NCBI GenBank assembly: GCA_023460975.1
Contig: JAEWOG010000030.1
Span: forward strand, 1-22,329
Source of the DNA: Actinomycetes bacterium
GTDB lineage: Bacteria > Actinomycetota > Actinomycetes > Propionibacteriales > Nocardioidaceae
Length of the DNA: 22,329 bases
Reading direction: 5' to 3'
Shown here: positions 15,217-22,102 of the stretch, piece by piece
Position numbering within the stretch: the stretch's first letter is position 1
How the letters are laid out: each line of letters begins with the position of its first letter
The notes under the pieces: model-generated
What the model was told of the DNA's origin: nothing
The model's database searches: none
What the model saw: the letters and a program-made list of their open reading frames with translations, nothing else
Position numbers and translations under genes: made by a program

Positions 15217-16388
15217 CGGTGCTCCTCCTCGGCGGGCGGGATCTCTGGCGTGAGGGGGAGCGCGACGCCGAGTGCGGTGTGCCCCGGCTCTGACTCGAGG
15301 GCGACCTCCCCGCCCAGGTCGGCCACCCTCGTACGGATCGTGTCCAGCCCGAACGAGTGCCGCTCGGCGTCGGCCAGCGCCCCGACGTCGAATCCGACGC
15401 CGTCGTCGACGACGTCGAGGCGCACCAGATCGGCGCCGTACCCGAGCGTCAGCACCGCGGTGGCGTCGTCGCCCGCGTGCCGTTCGACGTTGGCCAGTGC
15501 GCCTTGGGCGATGCGGACCAGGGCGGCCTCGACGGGCATCGGCAGGGTCACGGGCGCACCGTCGACGACGAGCCGGGCGGGCACGACGCTGCGGGCGCAG
15601 ATGCGTCCCAACGCATCGACGAGCGTCGCGTCGGAGAGGTCGGCGGGAGCTAGTTCGGCGACCATGCGCCGTGCCTCGGCAAGGCCGGCGCCGGCCGTCG
15701 TACGCGCCAGTGCCACGCGCTCGGCGGCGGCCGGTCCACCGGGCTCGGCCTCGACGGCGTGGAGCAGCATCTGGATGCTGCTCAGTCCTTGCGCGATGGT
15801 GTCGTGGATCTCGCGGGCCAGCCGCTGACGTTCGGCGGCCTGACCGGCCGCGTGCTGGGAGGCGGCGAGCTCGTCGCGGGTCTGGCGCAGTTCGGCGATG
15901 AGGCGCTGCTGCGCCGTGGTGGCCTCGAACAGTACGCGGAACCCGATGCCGAACAGGCCCGACAGGATCGCGCCGAGGACAGGCGCCACGTACGCCTCCG
16001 GGCCCGCGCCGCGCACCACCGCCAGGGCGATGTCGGCGCCGGTGACCGCGACCATCGCCACGAGGGCGGTCCTCAGGGGAAGCTCGGTGAGGAAGATCAG
16101 GTAGAGGCCGACCGACACGTACGCGGCGTCCGCGCCCAGCAGCGCCATGACGAACCACAGGGCGACCAGGACCACCAGGAGTGCGGCCCGCGCCCGTGAG
16201 CCGAGGTCGAGGGTGGTGCGCGCGAGGTGGACCGCGATGAACCCGACGACACTCGCGGACACCGCCAGCGTTTGCGGCTCGTCCAGCAGGACCGCGCGCA
16301 GCAGCACCACCAGGGCGAGCACGACCACCAGCGCGTGGAGCCCGCCGCGCAGCTGCGCCGTGGTCGGCCGAGGGTAGGTCAGGGGCAC
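15213..16388 (-). CDS. Sensor histidine kinase, HisKA_3 (DesK/NarX-like) type
   Basis: 391 aa. Residues 15-155 contain about five or six TM helices and little extracytoplasmic sequence, suggesting sensing within or near the membrane. A linker helix (156-190) leads to the H-box REIHDTIAQGLSSIQ (H195). The ATPase domain has the N-box QGALANVERHA (N300), VVDDGVGFD (D328) and HSFGLDTIRTRV. The start is a GTG at 16388. A TAGACT -10-like box (16396-16401) lies 7 nt upstream and overlaps the stop of the preceding gene. The stimulus is unknown. Confidence 0.93.
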   Translation of the reverse strand: MPLTYPRPTTAQLRGGLHALVVVLALVVLLRAVLLDEPQTLAVSASVVGFIAVHLARTTLDLGSRARAALLVVLVALWFVMALLGADAAYVSVGLYLIFLTELPLRTALVAMVAVTGADIALAVVRGAGPEAYVAPVLGAILSGLFGIGFRVLFEATTAQQRLIAELRQTRDELAASQHAAGQAAERQRLAREIHDTIAQGLSSIQMLLHAVEAEPGGPAAAERVALARTTAGAGLAEARRMVAELAPADLSDATLVDALGRICARSVVPARLVVDGAPVTLPMPVEAALVRIAQGALANVERHAGDDATAVLTLGYGADLVRLDVVDDGVGFDVGALADAERHSFGLDTIRTRVADLGGEVALESEPGHTALGVALPLTPEIPPAEEEHR

Positions 16389-16395
16389 GCTGGTG

Positions 16396-16401
16396 AGTCT
16401 A
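16396..16401 (-). promoter_or_regulatory. Putative internal -10 box of the histidine kinase
   Basis: TAGACT on the minus strand with seven bases before the GTG at 16388. It includes the TAG stop of the upstream DUF1648-like gene, so the two-component pair may have its own leaderless transcript. Confidence 0.4.
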
Positions 16402-16917
16402 GGAGTGGGTCTGGGCCGTGGGCGGTCTCGTGCGGCGCATCAGCGCGACGCAGCACCACAGGACAGCGAGGAGATAGATCGCCACCGACCCGAAGGTGAG
16501 CGCTGCGGGCAGGTCCGAGCCGGCCCGCGCGGAGAAGGCGCTGCCCAGCATGAGGACGACCATCAGCGCGCCTGTCCAGGCGACGAGCGCGAGCATCGTG
16601 TCGGCGAAGATGCCCCAGAAGGTGGCGCGTCGCTCGTCGTTGGCGAACCAGTACTCCTTGCTCGCGGCCGGCATGTTGACGTGGGTGGGCGAGTGCATCC
16701 GGATCCGCGACAGCGCCCATCCGCCGCCCAGGATGACCGCGCCGGCAATCGCCCAGAACGCGACCATGCTGGCCCGCGAGCTCCAGTCGTCCGGACGCCC
16801 CAGGCCGTCGTAGTGCGACGGCGTCGGGTCCGGCATGACCCGTGCCGCGACGACGAGCGCGGCCACGTACCCTGCCGCGATCACGGCGAAGAAAGGCTTC
16901 CCCCAGTGGTGTGGCAT
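16399..16917 (-). CDS. DUF1648-like integral membrane protein
   Basis: 172 aa with four likely TM helices (about 8-25, 49-69, 106-128, 137-158). Between TM1 and TM2, DPTPSHYDGLGRPDDWSSR matches the DUF1648 pattern (Pro, His, Gly and Asp followed by Trp) found also at the start of SdpI-type proteins. The loop at 70-100 is hydrophilic (KEYWFANDERR). It lies 10 nt upstream of the kinase gene. A TAGCCT box 7 nt before its ATG suggests a leaderless start. It could be an accessory sensor or an immunity-like protein, but neither can be shown. Confidence 0.75.
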   Translation of the reverse strand: MPHHWGKPFFAVIAAGYVAALVVAARVMPDPTPSHYDGLGRPDDWSSRASMVAFWAIAGAVILGGGWALSRIRMHSPTHVNMPAASKEYWFANDERRATFWGIFADTMLALVAWTGALMVVLMLGSAFSARAGSDLPAALTFGSVAIYLLAVLWCCVALMRRTRPPTAQTHS

Positions 16918-16924
16918 GGCTTCG

Positions 16925-16930
16925 AGGCTA
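16925..16930 (-). promoter_or_regulatory. Putative -10 box of the DUF1648-like gene
   Basis: TAGCCT on the minus strand, seven bases before the ATG at 16917. This predicts a leaderless transcript for the three-gene cluster. Confidence 0.4.
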
Positions 16931-16993
16931 GCGGCTGACGGCCAGTGCCTGGCCCGGGACGAGGGTCCCTACGCCCGGCCCCAGCCCCGGGGT

Positions 16994-18136
16994 TCAGGAG
17001 ATCATTCGTCGGGCCACGCCGATCTGACGGGCCTCGATGCGCGCGGCGTACTCGGCCTGCGTCACGCGCTGCGGGTCGAGATCGGCCCGCGTCGCGAGTG
17101 AGTCGTACGGCACCACCTCGACACGCGGGGCGTCGGCCTCCCCGAGGTCCCGGGAGACGCGCTGCCAGCGCAGCATCATCACGCCGCGGGTGTGCCCGGT
17201 GGTCTCGAGCCAGTTGGCCAGGCCGGGGTCGCGCTCCGTGATGACGTAGCGGATGAACCCGTCCGCGTCGACGTGCGACTGGGCGCGGGTCAGCGAGGTC
17301 TGGTGGTGCTCGTAGTCGGTGGAGACGTACCACTTCGACCCGATCTGGATCGCCTGGTACGGCGCCGCCTCGCACGCCGGCACGGTCACCACGAGCGCCT
17401 CGTCGTCGGTGAGGGCGTAGTGCCCGAGCGAGGAGAACTGTGAGGCCAGCCCACCGGGCGTCGACGTGGGCACCGTCAGCGTGTTCACCGGTTCCTTGTA
17501 CGTGAACCACTCCGGGAACGCGAACCACGTCTTGATCCGGCCCACGAGCAGCTTGGCGGCCACGCCCCACCGCTTGTCCACGTCGCTGGTGGACGCGGCG
17601 CCCCGCGGCTGCCCCGCGGTGTCGAGGCGCTGGATGCGGATCGTGCCGCGCTCCTCGGTGTTCCAGTCGGAGTAGACCTCGCGGACGATCAGGGTGGAGC
17701 CCTTCTTGAGCCCGAGTTCGGGGCCGAAACGCCACTCGTACGACCCGTCGGCCGCCACGTCGAGGACACGGTCGTCGAAGGCCGCCACGGAGGTCGGCGA
17801 GCCGTTCTCCGTGTAACCCCCGTCCATCACCTGGAAGGAAAGGTCCGTGGTGGTGCCGCGGCGCCCGGAGACGACGTACTCGGCGCCTTCGGTGAGGTAG
17901 GCGTTGAAGTAGATCGCGTCGGGGTTGTCGAGGCCCTGGCGCGAGTACTGGTGCGTCGGGTTGATCAGCACCGGGTGCGTCAGGTCGTAGTCGAACGCCA
18001 TCTGCACCGCGGAGCGTACGGACCCGGCGAGGTAGTCGAGGCCCTCCGCCAGCTCGGTCTCGGTGATCTCGAAGGGCGGGTTGCGGATCAGCTCCTCGGC
18101 CTCGACCAGGGCTGAGCGGAAGGCCTCGATGCTCAT
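16994..18136 (-). CDS. Conserved protein of unknown function, possibly DUF1214-like (cf. Rv3531c)
   Basis: 380 aa, soluble, no signal peptide. The N-terminus is helical (AELAEGLDYLAGSVRSAVQMAFDYD is split by G and Y). It is followed by a beta-rich region with DNPDAIYFNAYLTEGAEYVVSGRRG (about 71-95), a pattern seen in DUF1214-type proteins. Conserved-looking blocks later are WYVSTDYEHHQTSLT and LETTGHTRGVMMLRWQR. The ATG at 18136 shares a base with the LLM gene stop (TGATG), so both are expressed from the KstR-type promoter. Length and setting resemble Rv3531c, which I recall near the sulfotransferase/SDR pair in the mycobacterial cholesterol region, but I could not compare sequences. No catalytic residues can be named. 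Confidence 0.75.
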   Translation of the reverse strand: MSIEAFRSALVEAEELIRNPPFEITETELAEGLDYLAGSVRSAVQMAFDYDLTHPVLINPTHQYSRQGLDNPDAIYFNAYLTEGAEYVVSGRRGTTTDLSFQVMDGGYTENGSPTSVAAFDDRVLDVAADGSYEWRFGPELGLKKGSTLIVREVYSDWNTEERGTIRIQRLDTAGQPRGAASTSDVDKRWGVAAKLLVGRIKTWFAFPEWFTYKEPVNTLTVPTSTPGGLASQFSSLGHYALTDDEALVVTVPACEAAPYQAIQIGSKWYVSTDYEHHQTSLTRAQSHVDADGFIRYVITERDPGLANWLETTGHTRGVMMLRWQRVSRDLGEADAPRVEVVPYDSLATRADLDPQRVTQAEYAARIEARQIGVARRMIS

Positions 18137-19014
18137 CAGGAGACCTTGGAGATCGTGGCCTCGGCGAACTTCTCGAGCAGGTGGATCTTCTTCTCGACGG
18201 GCTCGTCGTCGGTGCCCTCGATGTAGGGGTTGCGGAACCCGATGATGCAGTCGGTGACGCCCTTGTCCTCCAGGCGCTTGATGGCGTCGGGCCCGGCGTA
18301 GGCGTCGAACGAGATCACGTGCACCTCGAAGTCGTCGCGCGTGTCGCCCTCCTCCTTGCGGATCTCCGCCAGGCGCGTCAGGAGCCGGTCGAGCTCCTCG
18401 CCGTCGCCGCCGGCGTGCATCCAGCCGTCGCCCTTGCGTACGGCACGGCGCAGCGCCGCGTCGGAGTGGCCGCCCACGAGCAGCGGGATCTTCTCGGACG
18501 GGGCGGGGGTCTGCTTCATCTCGGCGACCTCGTAGAACTCGCCGGTGTAGCCGAAGTAGTCGCCGGAGGTGAGGCCGCGGACGATGTCCATGCACTCGTC
18601 CATGCGCTTGCCGCGCTTCTCCCACGGCACGCCCATGGCGATGAAGTCCTCGGGCCACGGCGAGAGGCCGACGCCGAGGCCGAGGCGGTTGTTGGACAGG
18701 TACGCCACGCTGGAGGCCTGCTTGGCGATGAGCACCGGCGGGCGGACGGGGAGCTTGAGCACGAAGGGCGTCAGGCGCAGCGTCGTGGTGTGCGCGAAGA
18801 GGTGGGTCGCGAGGATCATCGCCTCGACGAACTCCTTGTTCTCGAGGAACTCGCGGTCGCCGGTCCCGTTGTAGGGGTAGCGAGTGTCGGACTCCTTGGG
18901 GTAGATGAGGGAGTCCGAAAGCGTCATCGACGTGTACCCGGCGGCCTCCGCGGCCTGCGCGAGGGGCACGTAGTTCTCGGTGCGGGTCATGGCCTCGGCG
19001 TAGGTGAATCGCAT
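18136..19014 (-). CDS. LLM-class (probable F420-dependent) oxidoreductase
   Basis: 292 aa, the length of TIM-barrel luciferase-like F420-dependent oxidoreductases. Visible family features: an N-terminal QAAEAAGYTSMTLSDSL strand-helix, the central LGLGVGLSPWPEDFIAMGVPWEKRGKRMDE block (split GLGVGLSPW and KRGKRMDE), YTGEFYE, and IPLLVGGHSDAALRRAVRKGDGW near 190-215. GGHSDAALRRA is the usual cofactor-phosphate region. The ATG at 19014 is used because a KstR-type box and a TAGTGT -10 box lie directly upstream; longer starts would cross the operator. It heads an operon with the unassigned 380-aa protein. Likely acts on a steroid or side-chain intermediate (inference); FMN use is possible instead of F420. 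Confidence 0.88.
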   Translation of the reverse strand: MRFTYAEAMTRTENYVPLAQAAEAAGYTSMTLSDSLIYPKESDTRYPYNGTGDREFLENKEFVEAMILATHLFAHTTTLRLTPFVLKLPVRPPVLIAKQASSVAYLSNNRLGLGVGLSPWPEDFIAMGVPWEKRGKRMDECMDIVRGLTSGDYFGYTGEFYEVAEMKQTPAPSEKIPLLVGGHSDAALRRAVRKGDGWMHAGGDGEELDRLLTRLAEIRKEEGDTRDDFEVHVISFDAYAGPDAIKRLEDKGVTDCIIGFRNPYIEGTDDEPVEKKIHLLEKFAEATISKVS

Positions 19015-19021
19015 GGCAAGC

Positions 19022-19039
19022 ACACTAGAACACGTTCCA
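19022..19039. promoter_or_regulatory. KstR-type operator in a divergent promoter region (LLM and SnoaL-like genes)
   Basis: TAGAACACGTTCCA (19026-19039) fits TnnAACnnGTTnnA with one arm mismatch. On the minus strand it overlaps TAGTGT (19022-19027), a -10 box 7 nt before the LLM ATG: the same spacing as at 11967-11984. On the + strand a weak CAGAGT (19049-19054) lies 6 nt before the GTG at 19061, so one operator could repress both directions. Confidence 0.75.
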
Positions 19040-19060
19040 GTTTCATGCCAGAGTCGTCCC

Positions 19061-19492
19061 GTGGACATCGACGAGCTGCTCGCCCGCCAGGAGATCACCG
19101 AACTCCTCACGCGCTACACGCGCGCCATCGACACCCGTACGTTCGACGACCTCGACGACGTCTTCACCGCCGAGGCGATCCTCGACTACACGACCGTCGG
19201 TGGGCCACGCGAGGCCCGCGACCCGGTCAAGGCGTGGCTGGAGAAGGGGCTGGCCGGCTTCGACCGCTTCCAGCACGTGCTGGGTCAGGTCCAGATCACC
19301 TTCGACCCGGCGCCCGGTGCACCCACCGCGGCGCGGGCCACCGCGTACTTCACCAATCCCATGATCGGCAAGAACCCCGACGGGACCGAGACCCTGTGGG
19401 AGTTCGGCGGCTACTACCACCACACGCTCGAGCGGACCCGGGACGGCTGGCGATCCGTCGCGCTCGTGGAAGAGATCGTTTGGACGCGTTGA
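19061..19492 (+). CDS. SnoaL-like / NTF2-fold protein
   Basis: 143 aa, the usual length of SnoaL-like polyketide cyclase/ketosteroid isomerase-fold proteins. The N-terminal helix DIDELLARQEITELLTRYTRAID is followed by FDDLDDVFTAEAILDYTT, typical for the family, and the end DGWRSVALVEEIVWTR is the last strand. YYHHTLERT near 118-126 may line the pocket. The GTG at 19061 is chosen because the homology starts there; ATGs at 19004 and 19013 lie inside the divergent LLM gene and across the operator. Its place beside a KstR-type box suggests a hydratase, isomerase or binding role in steroid breakdown (inference). Confidence 0.82.
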   Translation: MDIDELLARQEITELLTRYTRAIDTRTFDDLDDVFTAEAILDYTTVGGPREARDPVKAWLEKGLAGFDRFQHVLGQVQITFDPAPGAPTAARATAYFTNPMIGKNPDGTETLWEFGGYYHHTLERTRDGWRSVALVEEIVWTR

Positions 19493-19502
19493 GCACCTCC
19501 GC

Positions 19503-19508
19503 CACAAT
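19503..19508 (+). promoter_or_regulatory. Putative -10 box of the membrane-anchored protein
   Basis: CACAAT, six bases before the GTG at 19515. The gap of 22 nt after the SnoaL-like gene leaves room for a separate leaderless transcript. Confidence 0.35.
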
Positions 19509-19514
19509 GGACGG

Positions 19515-20054
19515 GTGATCGACACCGAATCCCGCCCCGTCCTGACCGGCTTCGTGGCCCTCGTCGTGGCTGCCCTCGCGCTGGGCATCCTCGGCGGCGT
19601 GGGCCTCGTCTTCGGTGCCGGTGCGGTGGGATTCAACGGCGACGACGACACGTCCGCGGCCACCGAGCCGGCCGGCGGGCCGACGCTCTACCTGCCGACC
19701 CCCACGCCGACGGAGACCGAGGCGCCCGAGACGACGGAGCCCGAGGACACGGTGCTCCCGACCCAGACGGCCGAGCCGGTCGCCGATGAGCTCACCCTCA
19801 CCGCCGCGCAGACCACGGTCCCGGCGATGGGCCAGATCGACCTCTCGGGCACGTACCCGCAGGGAGACGGCGCCATCCTCCAGGTGCAGCGCTTCGAGAA
19901 CGACGCCTGGACGGACTTCCCCGTCACCGTCTCGGTCAAGGGCCAGGCCTTCGGGACGTACGTCATGACGGGCCGTACGGGGCCCAACAAGTTCCGGGTC
20001 ATCGACACCGACTCGGGCAAGGCCTCCAACGAGGTCGAGGTCACCGTCGGCTGA
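19515..20054 (+). CDS. Membrane-anchored protein with Thr/Pro/Glu-rich stalk and a small beta-rich domain
   Basis: 179 aa. A short cytoplasmic N-terminus is followed by one TM helix (about 11-38, Ala/Gly/Leu/Val-rich) with no lipobox Cys. Residues 50-90 are a Thr/Pro/Glu stalk (PTPTPTETEAPETTEPED) that would cross the cell wall. Residues 91-179 look like an immunoglobulin-type or similar beta-sandwich: alternating strands such as GAILQVQRFEND and GPNKFRVIDTDSG, ending in NEVEVTVG. The GTG start gives the N-terminus MIDTESRP. Function not recognised; probably extracytoplasmic. It is convergent with the EamA gene. Confidence 0.75.
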   Translation: MIDTESRPVLTGFVALVVAALALGILGGVGLVFGAGAVGFNGDDDTSAATEPAGGPTLYLPTPTPTETEAPETTEPEDTVLPTQTAEPVADELTLTAAQTTVPAMGQIDLSGTYPQGDGAILQVQRFENDAWTDFPVTVSVKGQAFGTYVMTGRTGPNKFRVIDTDSGKASNEVEVTVG

Positions 20055-20102
20055 TCGGCCGCCCGCCTCTTCTCGGGGGTGCGGGCCGTGCTGTGGGGCG
20101 GA

Positions 20103-20176
20103 GGATCCCCGCTCAGGCGGGGATTCCCTCACGTAGTGGGCGTTGCAAAGGCCAACACGTGTCAGGATCCCCCACC
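20103..20176. repeat. Folded intergenic repeat element, copy 2 (diverged)
   Basis: It keeps the left hairpin CCCCGC-TCAG-GCGGGG (20107-20122), the central TTGCAA with partial arms, and a lower stem CACGT (20130-20134)/ACGTG (20157-20161). Compared with copy 1 (CACCT/AGGTG) one base pair changed from C-G to G-C on both sides, and the 22-nt distance between the arms is unchanged. The right side is degraded. It lies between convergent genes and supplies the last few codons and stop of the EamA gene. Confidence 0.8.
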
Positions 20177-21046
20177 CAGTCGCGCGGCCACCGCCCGCCG
20201 GGGAGCGAACTGCCCCATCAGTACGCCGCCCACCACCAGCACCATGCCCACCGCTTGGGGCCAGCCGAAGGCTTCCTGGGCGAAGGCAATGCCCAAGATC
20301 GTGGCGAAGACGGGGTTGACGAGGCTGATCAGCGCCACGCTCCCGGCGGGCAGGGCACGCAGTGCGGTGAACCAGCACCAGTACGCAACGCCCGTGCCCA
20401 TCACGCCGATCCACAGGTAGCCCGCAGCGGCCGCCAGGTCGATCGTCGGCGGCGCCCCCTCCAAGGCGAATGAGACGGGGAGGAGGAAGAGTCCGCCCAC
20501 GACGAGCTGCCACGACACCAGCGTCAGGCTGTCCACCGGCGGAGCCCACCGCTTGATGAGCACCGCCCCGACCGCCGTGGAGGCCACGGACGCGAAGGCG
20601 CCGAACAGGCCGAGCGCGGTGACGCCGGTCGTGGTCCCGAAGACGAGCATCGTCACCCCCGCGAACCCGACCAGGCCGCCAGCGAGGCGCAGCGCTCCCG
20701 CCCGCTCGCCGATCATCAGCCACGCCAGCAGCATCACCACGAGCGGAAGCAGAGCCTGAACCGTCGCCGCCAGCCCGCCGGGCAAGCCGTACGCGGAGAG
20801 GAAGATCAGCGGGAAGAAGAGCCCGATGTTGAGCATGCCCAGTACGACGGCCTTGCCCCACCAGCCGGGTGGCGGGAGGGTCCGGCGCCAGGCCAGCAGG
20901 ACCAGCCCCATCGGCAGGGCCCGCATGAGGGCGGCGAACATCGGCCGGTCGGGCGGGAGGAACTTCTCGGTGATGATGTAGGTCGTCGCCCACACCAACG
21001 GTGCGACCGCGGCGAGCAGGAACGTACGGACTGGGGTGTGCGGCAC
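20162..21046 (-). CDS. EamA/DMT-superfamily transporter
   Basis: 294 aa with ten hydrophobic helices in two EamA repeats (about 5-135 and 145-280). Typical features are PLVWATTYIITEKFLPP at the start, the ALLPLVVMLLAWLMIGERAGALRLAG-like end of repeat 1 (helix 4-5 with conserved GE), and the SLVNPVFATILGIAFAQEAFGWPQAVG equivalent in repeat 2. The start is a GTG at 21046, 3 nt after the aldo/keto reductase stop, so both genes form an operon. The last codons are provided by the repeat element at 20103-20176. Probably a small metabolite exporter; substrate unknown. Confidence 0.9.
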   Translation of the reverse strand: MPHTPVRTFLLAAVAPLVWATTYIITEKFLPPDRPMFAALMRALPMGLVLLAWRRTLPPPGWWGKAVVLGMLNIGLFFPLIFLSAYGLPGGLAATVQALLPLVVMLLAWLMIGERAGALRLAGGLVGFAGVTMLVFGTTTGVTALGLFGAFASVASTAVGAVLIKRWAPPVDSLTLVSWQLVVGGLFLLPVSFALEGAPPTIDLAAAAGYLWIGVMGTGVAYWCWFTALRALPAGSVALISLVNPVFATILGIAFAQEAFGWPQAVGMVLVVGGVLMGQFAPRRAVAARLGGGS

Positions 21047-21049
21047 GGA

Positions 21050-21883
21050 TCAGCCCAGCCAGGACATGGTGGCCGGGTCGGCGCCCGTACGACCGTCCGC
21101 GCCCCGGTCGAGCGCGTCGATGCGCGCCACCTGGTCGGGGGTGAGGCGGAGGTCGGCGGCAGCGAGGTTCTCGCGCATCCGTGCGGGGTTGGTCGACTTC
21201 GGGATCGCGACCCGGCCGTGGGCGAGGTGCCACGCGAGCACGACCTGGGCGGGAGTCGCCGCGGTCTCGGCGGCCACCGCGGTGATCACCGGGTCGGAGG
21301 ACAGCGCCCCACGGGCCAAGGGCGACCAGGCGACGGTGGTGACGCCGTGGTGGGCGTTGGCGGCGACGACGTCGGAGTTGGCGAAGTGGGGATGCACCTC
21401 GACCTGGTTGACGGCAGGTACGACGCCGGTCTCGGCGACGAGCTGCCGCAGGTGGTCGGGAAGGAAGTTGGACACGCCGATCGAACGAGCGCGCCCGTCG
21501 GCAGCGAACTCGATCAGGCAGCGCCACGTGGACACGAAGTCGCCGCCGTAGTGCATCGGCACGGGCCAATGGATGAGGAACAGGTCAACCTGGTCCACCC
21601 CGAGCGCCTCAAGCGTGGTGGCGAACTCACGCCGCGCGTCGTCGGGGAGGTGATGGGGGTTGTGCAGCTTGGACGTCACGAAGACCTCGTCCCGGTCGAG
21701 CCCGGACGCCGCAATGCCCTGCCCCACGGCCGCCTCGTTGCCGTACATCTGAGCGGTGTCGATGTGGCGGTACCCCGCGTCGAGCGCCTCGGCGATGACC
21801 GCCGGATCGTTGATCCCGTACGTCCCGAAGCCGAGCGCGGGGATGGATCGTCCGTCGGACAGGGCGATGGTGGGGATGGTCAT
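21050..21883 (-). CDS. Aldo/keto reductase (2,5-diketo-D-gluconate reductase-like)
   Basis: NADPH-dependent carbonyl reductase, 277 aa, (alpha/beta)8 barrel. The catalytic tetrad is complete: D42 and Y47 in YRHIDTAQMYGNE, K72 in VTSKLHN and H105 in LIHWPVP. SIGVSNF and NQVEVHPHF are family motifs, and IPKSTNPARMREN binds the NADPH 2'-phosphate. The ATG at 21883 begins the conserved TIALSDGRSIPALGFGTY region (split). A TAGGGT box lies 6 nt upstream. It is co-transcribed with the EamA transporter; the natural carbonyl substrate is unknown. Confidence 0.94.
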   Translation of the reverse strand: MTIPTIALSDGRSIPALGFGTYGINDPAVIAEALDAGYRHIDTAQMYGNEAAVGQGIAASGLDRDEVFVTSKLHNPHHLPDDARREFATTLEALGVDQVDLFLIHWPVPMHYGGDFVSTWRCLIEFAADGRARSIGVSNFLPDHLRQLVAETGVVPAVNQVEVHPHFANSDVVAANAHHGVTTVAWSPLARGALSSDPVITAVAAETAATPAQVVLAWHLAHGRVAIPKSTNPARMRENLAAADLRLTPDQVARIDALDRGADGRTGADPATMSWLG

Positions 21884-21889
21884 GGGACG

Positions 21890-21895
21890 ACCCTA
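21890..21895 (-). promoter_or_regulatory. Putative -10 box of the aldo/keto reductase operon
   Basis: TAGGGT on the minus strand, six bases (CGTCCC) before the ATG at 21883, predicting a leaderless mRNA. Confidence 0.45.
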
Positions 21896-21900
21896 TGACC

Positions 21901-22096
21901 GCCGGTTGAGCCGTGGTCCGCTGGTTGAGCTTGTCGAAACCGAGTTCGCTTGGTCCGCTGGTTGAGCTTGTCGAAACCAGGTGTCGCCGGTTGAGCCGGG
22001 TTCGCCGGTCGAGCTGGGTTCGCCGGTCGAGCTTGTCGAGACCCATGGGTCTCGACAAGCTCGACCAGCGTTGGGTCTCGACAGGCTCGACCAGCG
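21901..22096. repeat. Cluster of dispersed repeats (GGTTGAGCTTGTCGAAACC family)
   Basis: Two full direct copies (21921-21941 and 21958-21978), 37 bp apart and each preceded by TGGTCCG, are followed by truncated forms (21987, 22004) and a variant GGTCGAGCTTGTCGAGACC (22025). Inverted copies follow at 22046-22066 and about 22073-22092. The family occurs again at 14405-14428. Such repeats are common between genes in actinobacterial genomes; their function is not established. The cluster fills the space between the partial gene end and the aldo/keto reductase start. Confidence 0.9.
22025..22066. terminator. 42-bp perfect palindrome, candidate terminator of the partial gene
   Basis: A direct and an inverted copy of the repeat meet at CCCATGGG, giving 21-bp arms with no mismatch or loop (inner part GTCGAGCTTGTCGAGACC on the left). 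It starts 36 bp past the TAA of the minus-strand gene, and a second inverted copy lies in between. It would form a very stable hairpin or cruciform; termination is an inference. Confidence 0.6.
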
Positions 22097-22102
22097 GTGG
22101 TG

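Noticed and set aside
19004..19060. Upstream ATG starts for the SnoaL-like gene
   Set aside because: They lie inside the divergent LLM gene and would place the operator within the coding sequence; similarity starts at the GTG at 19061.
21901..22096. CRISPR array
   Set aside because: Units are of mixed orientation, with irregular short spacing and truncations, and there are no cas genes; this is a dispersed intergenic repeat cluster.
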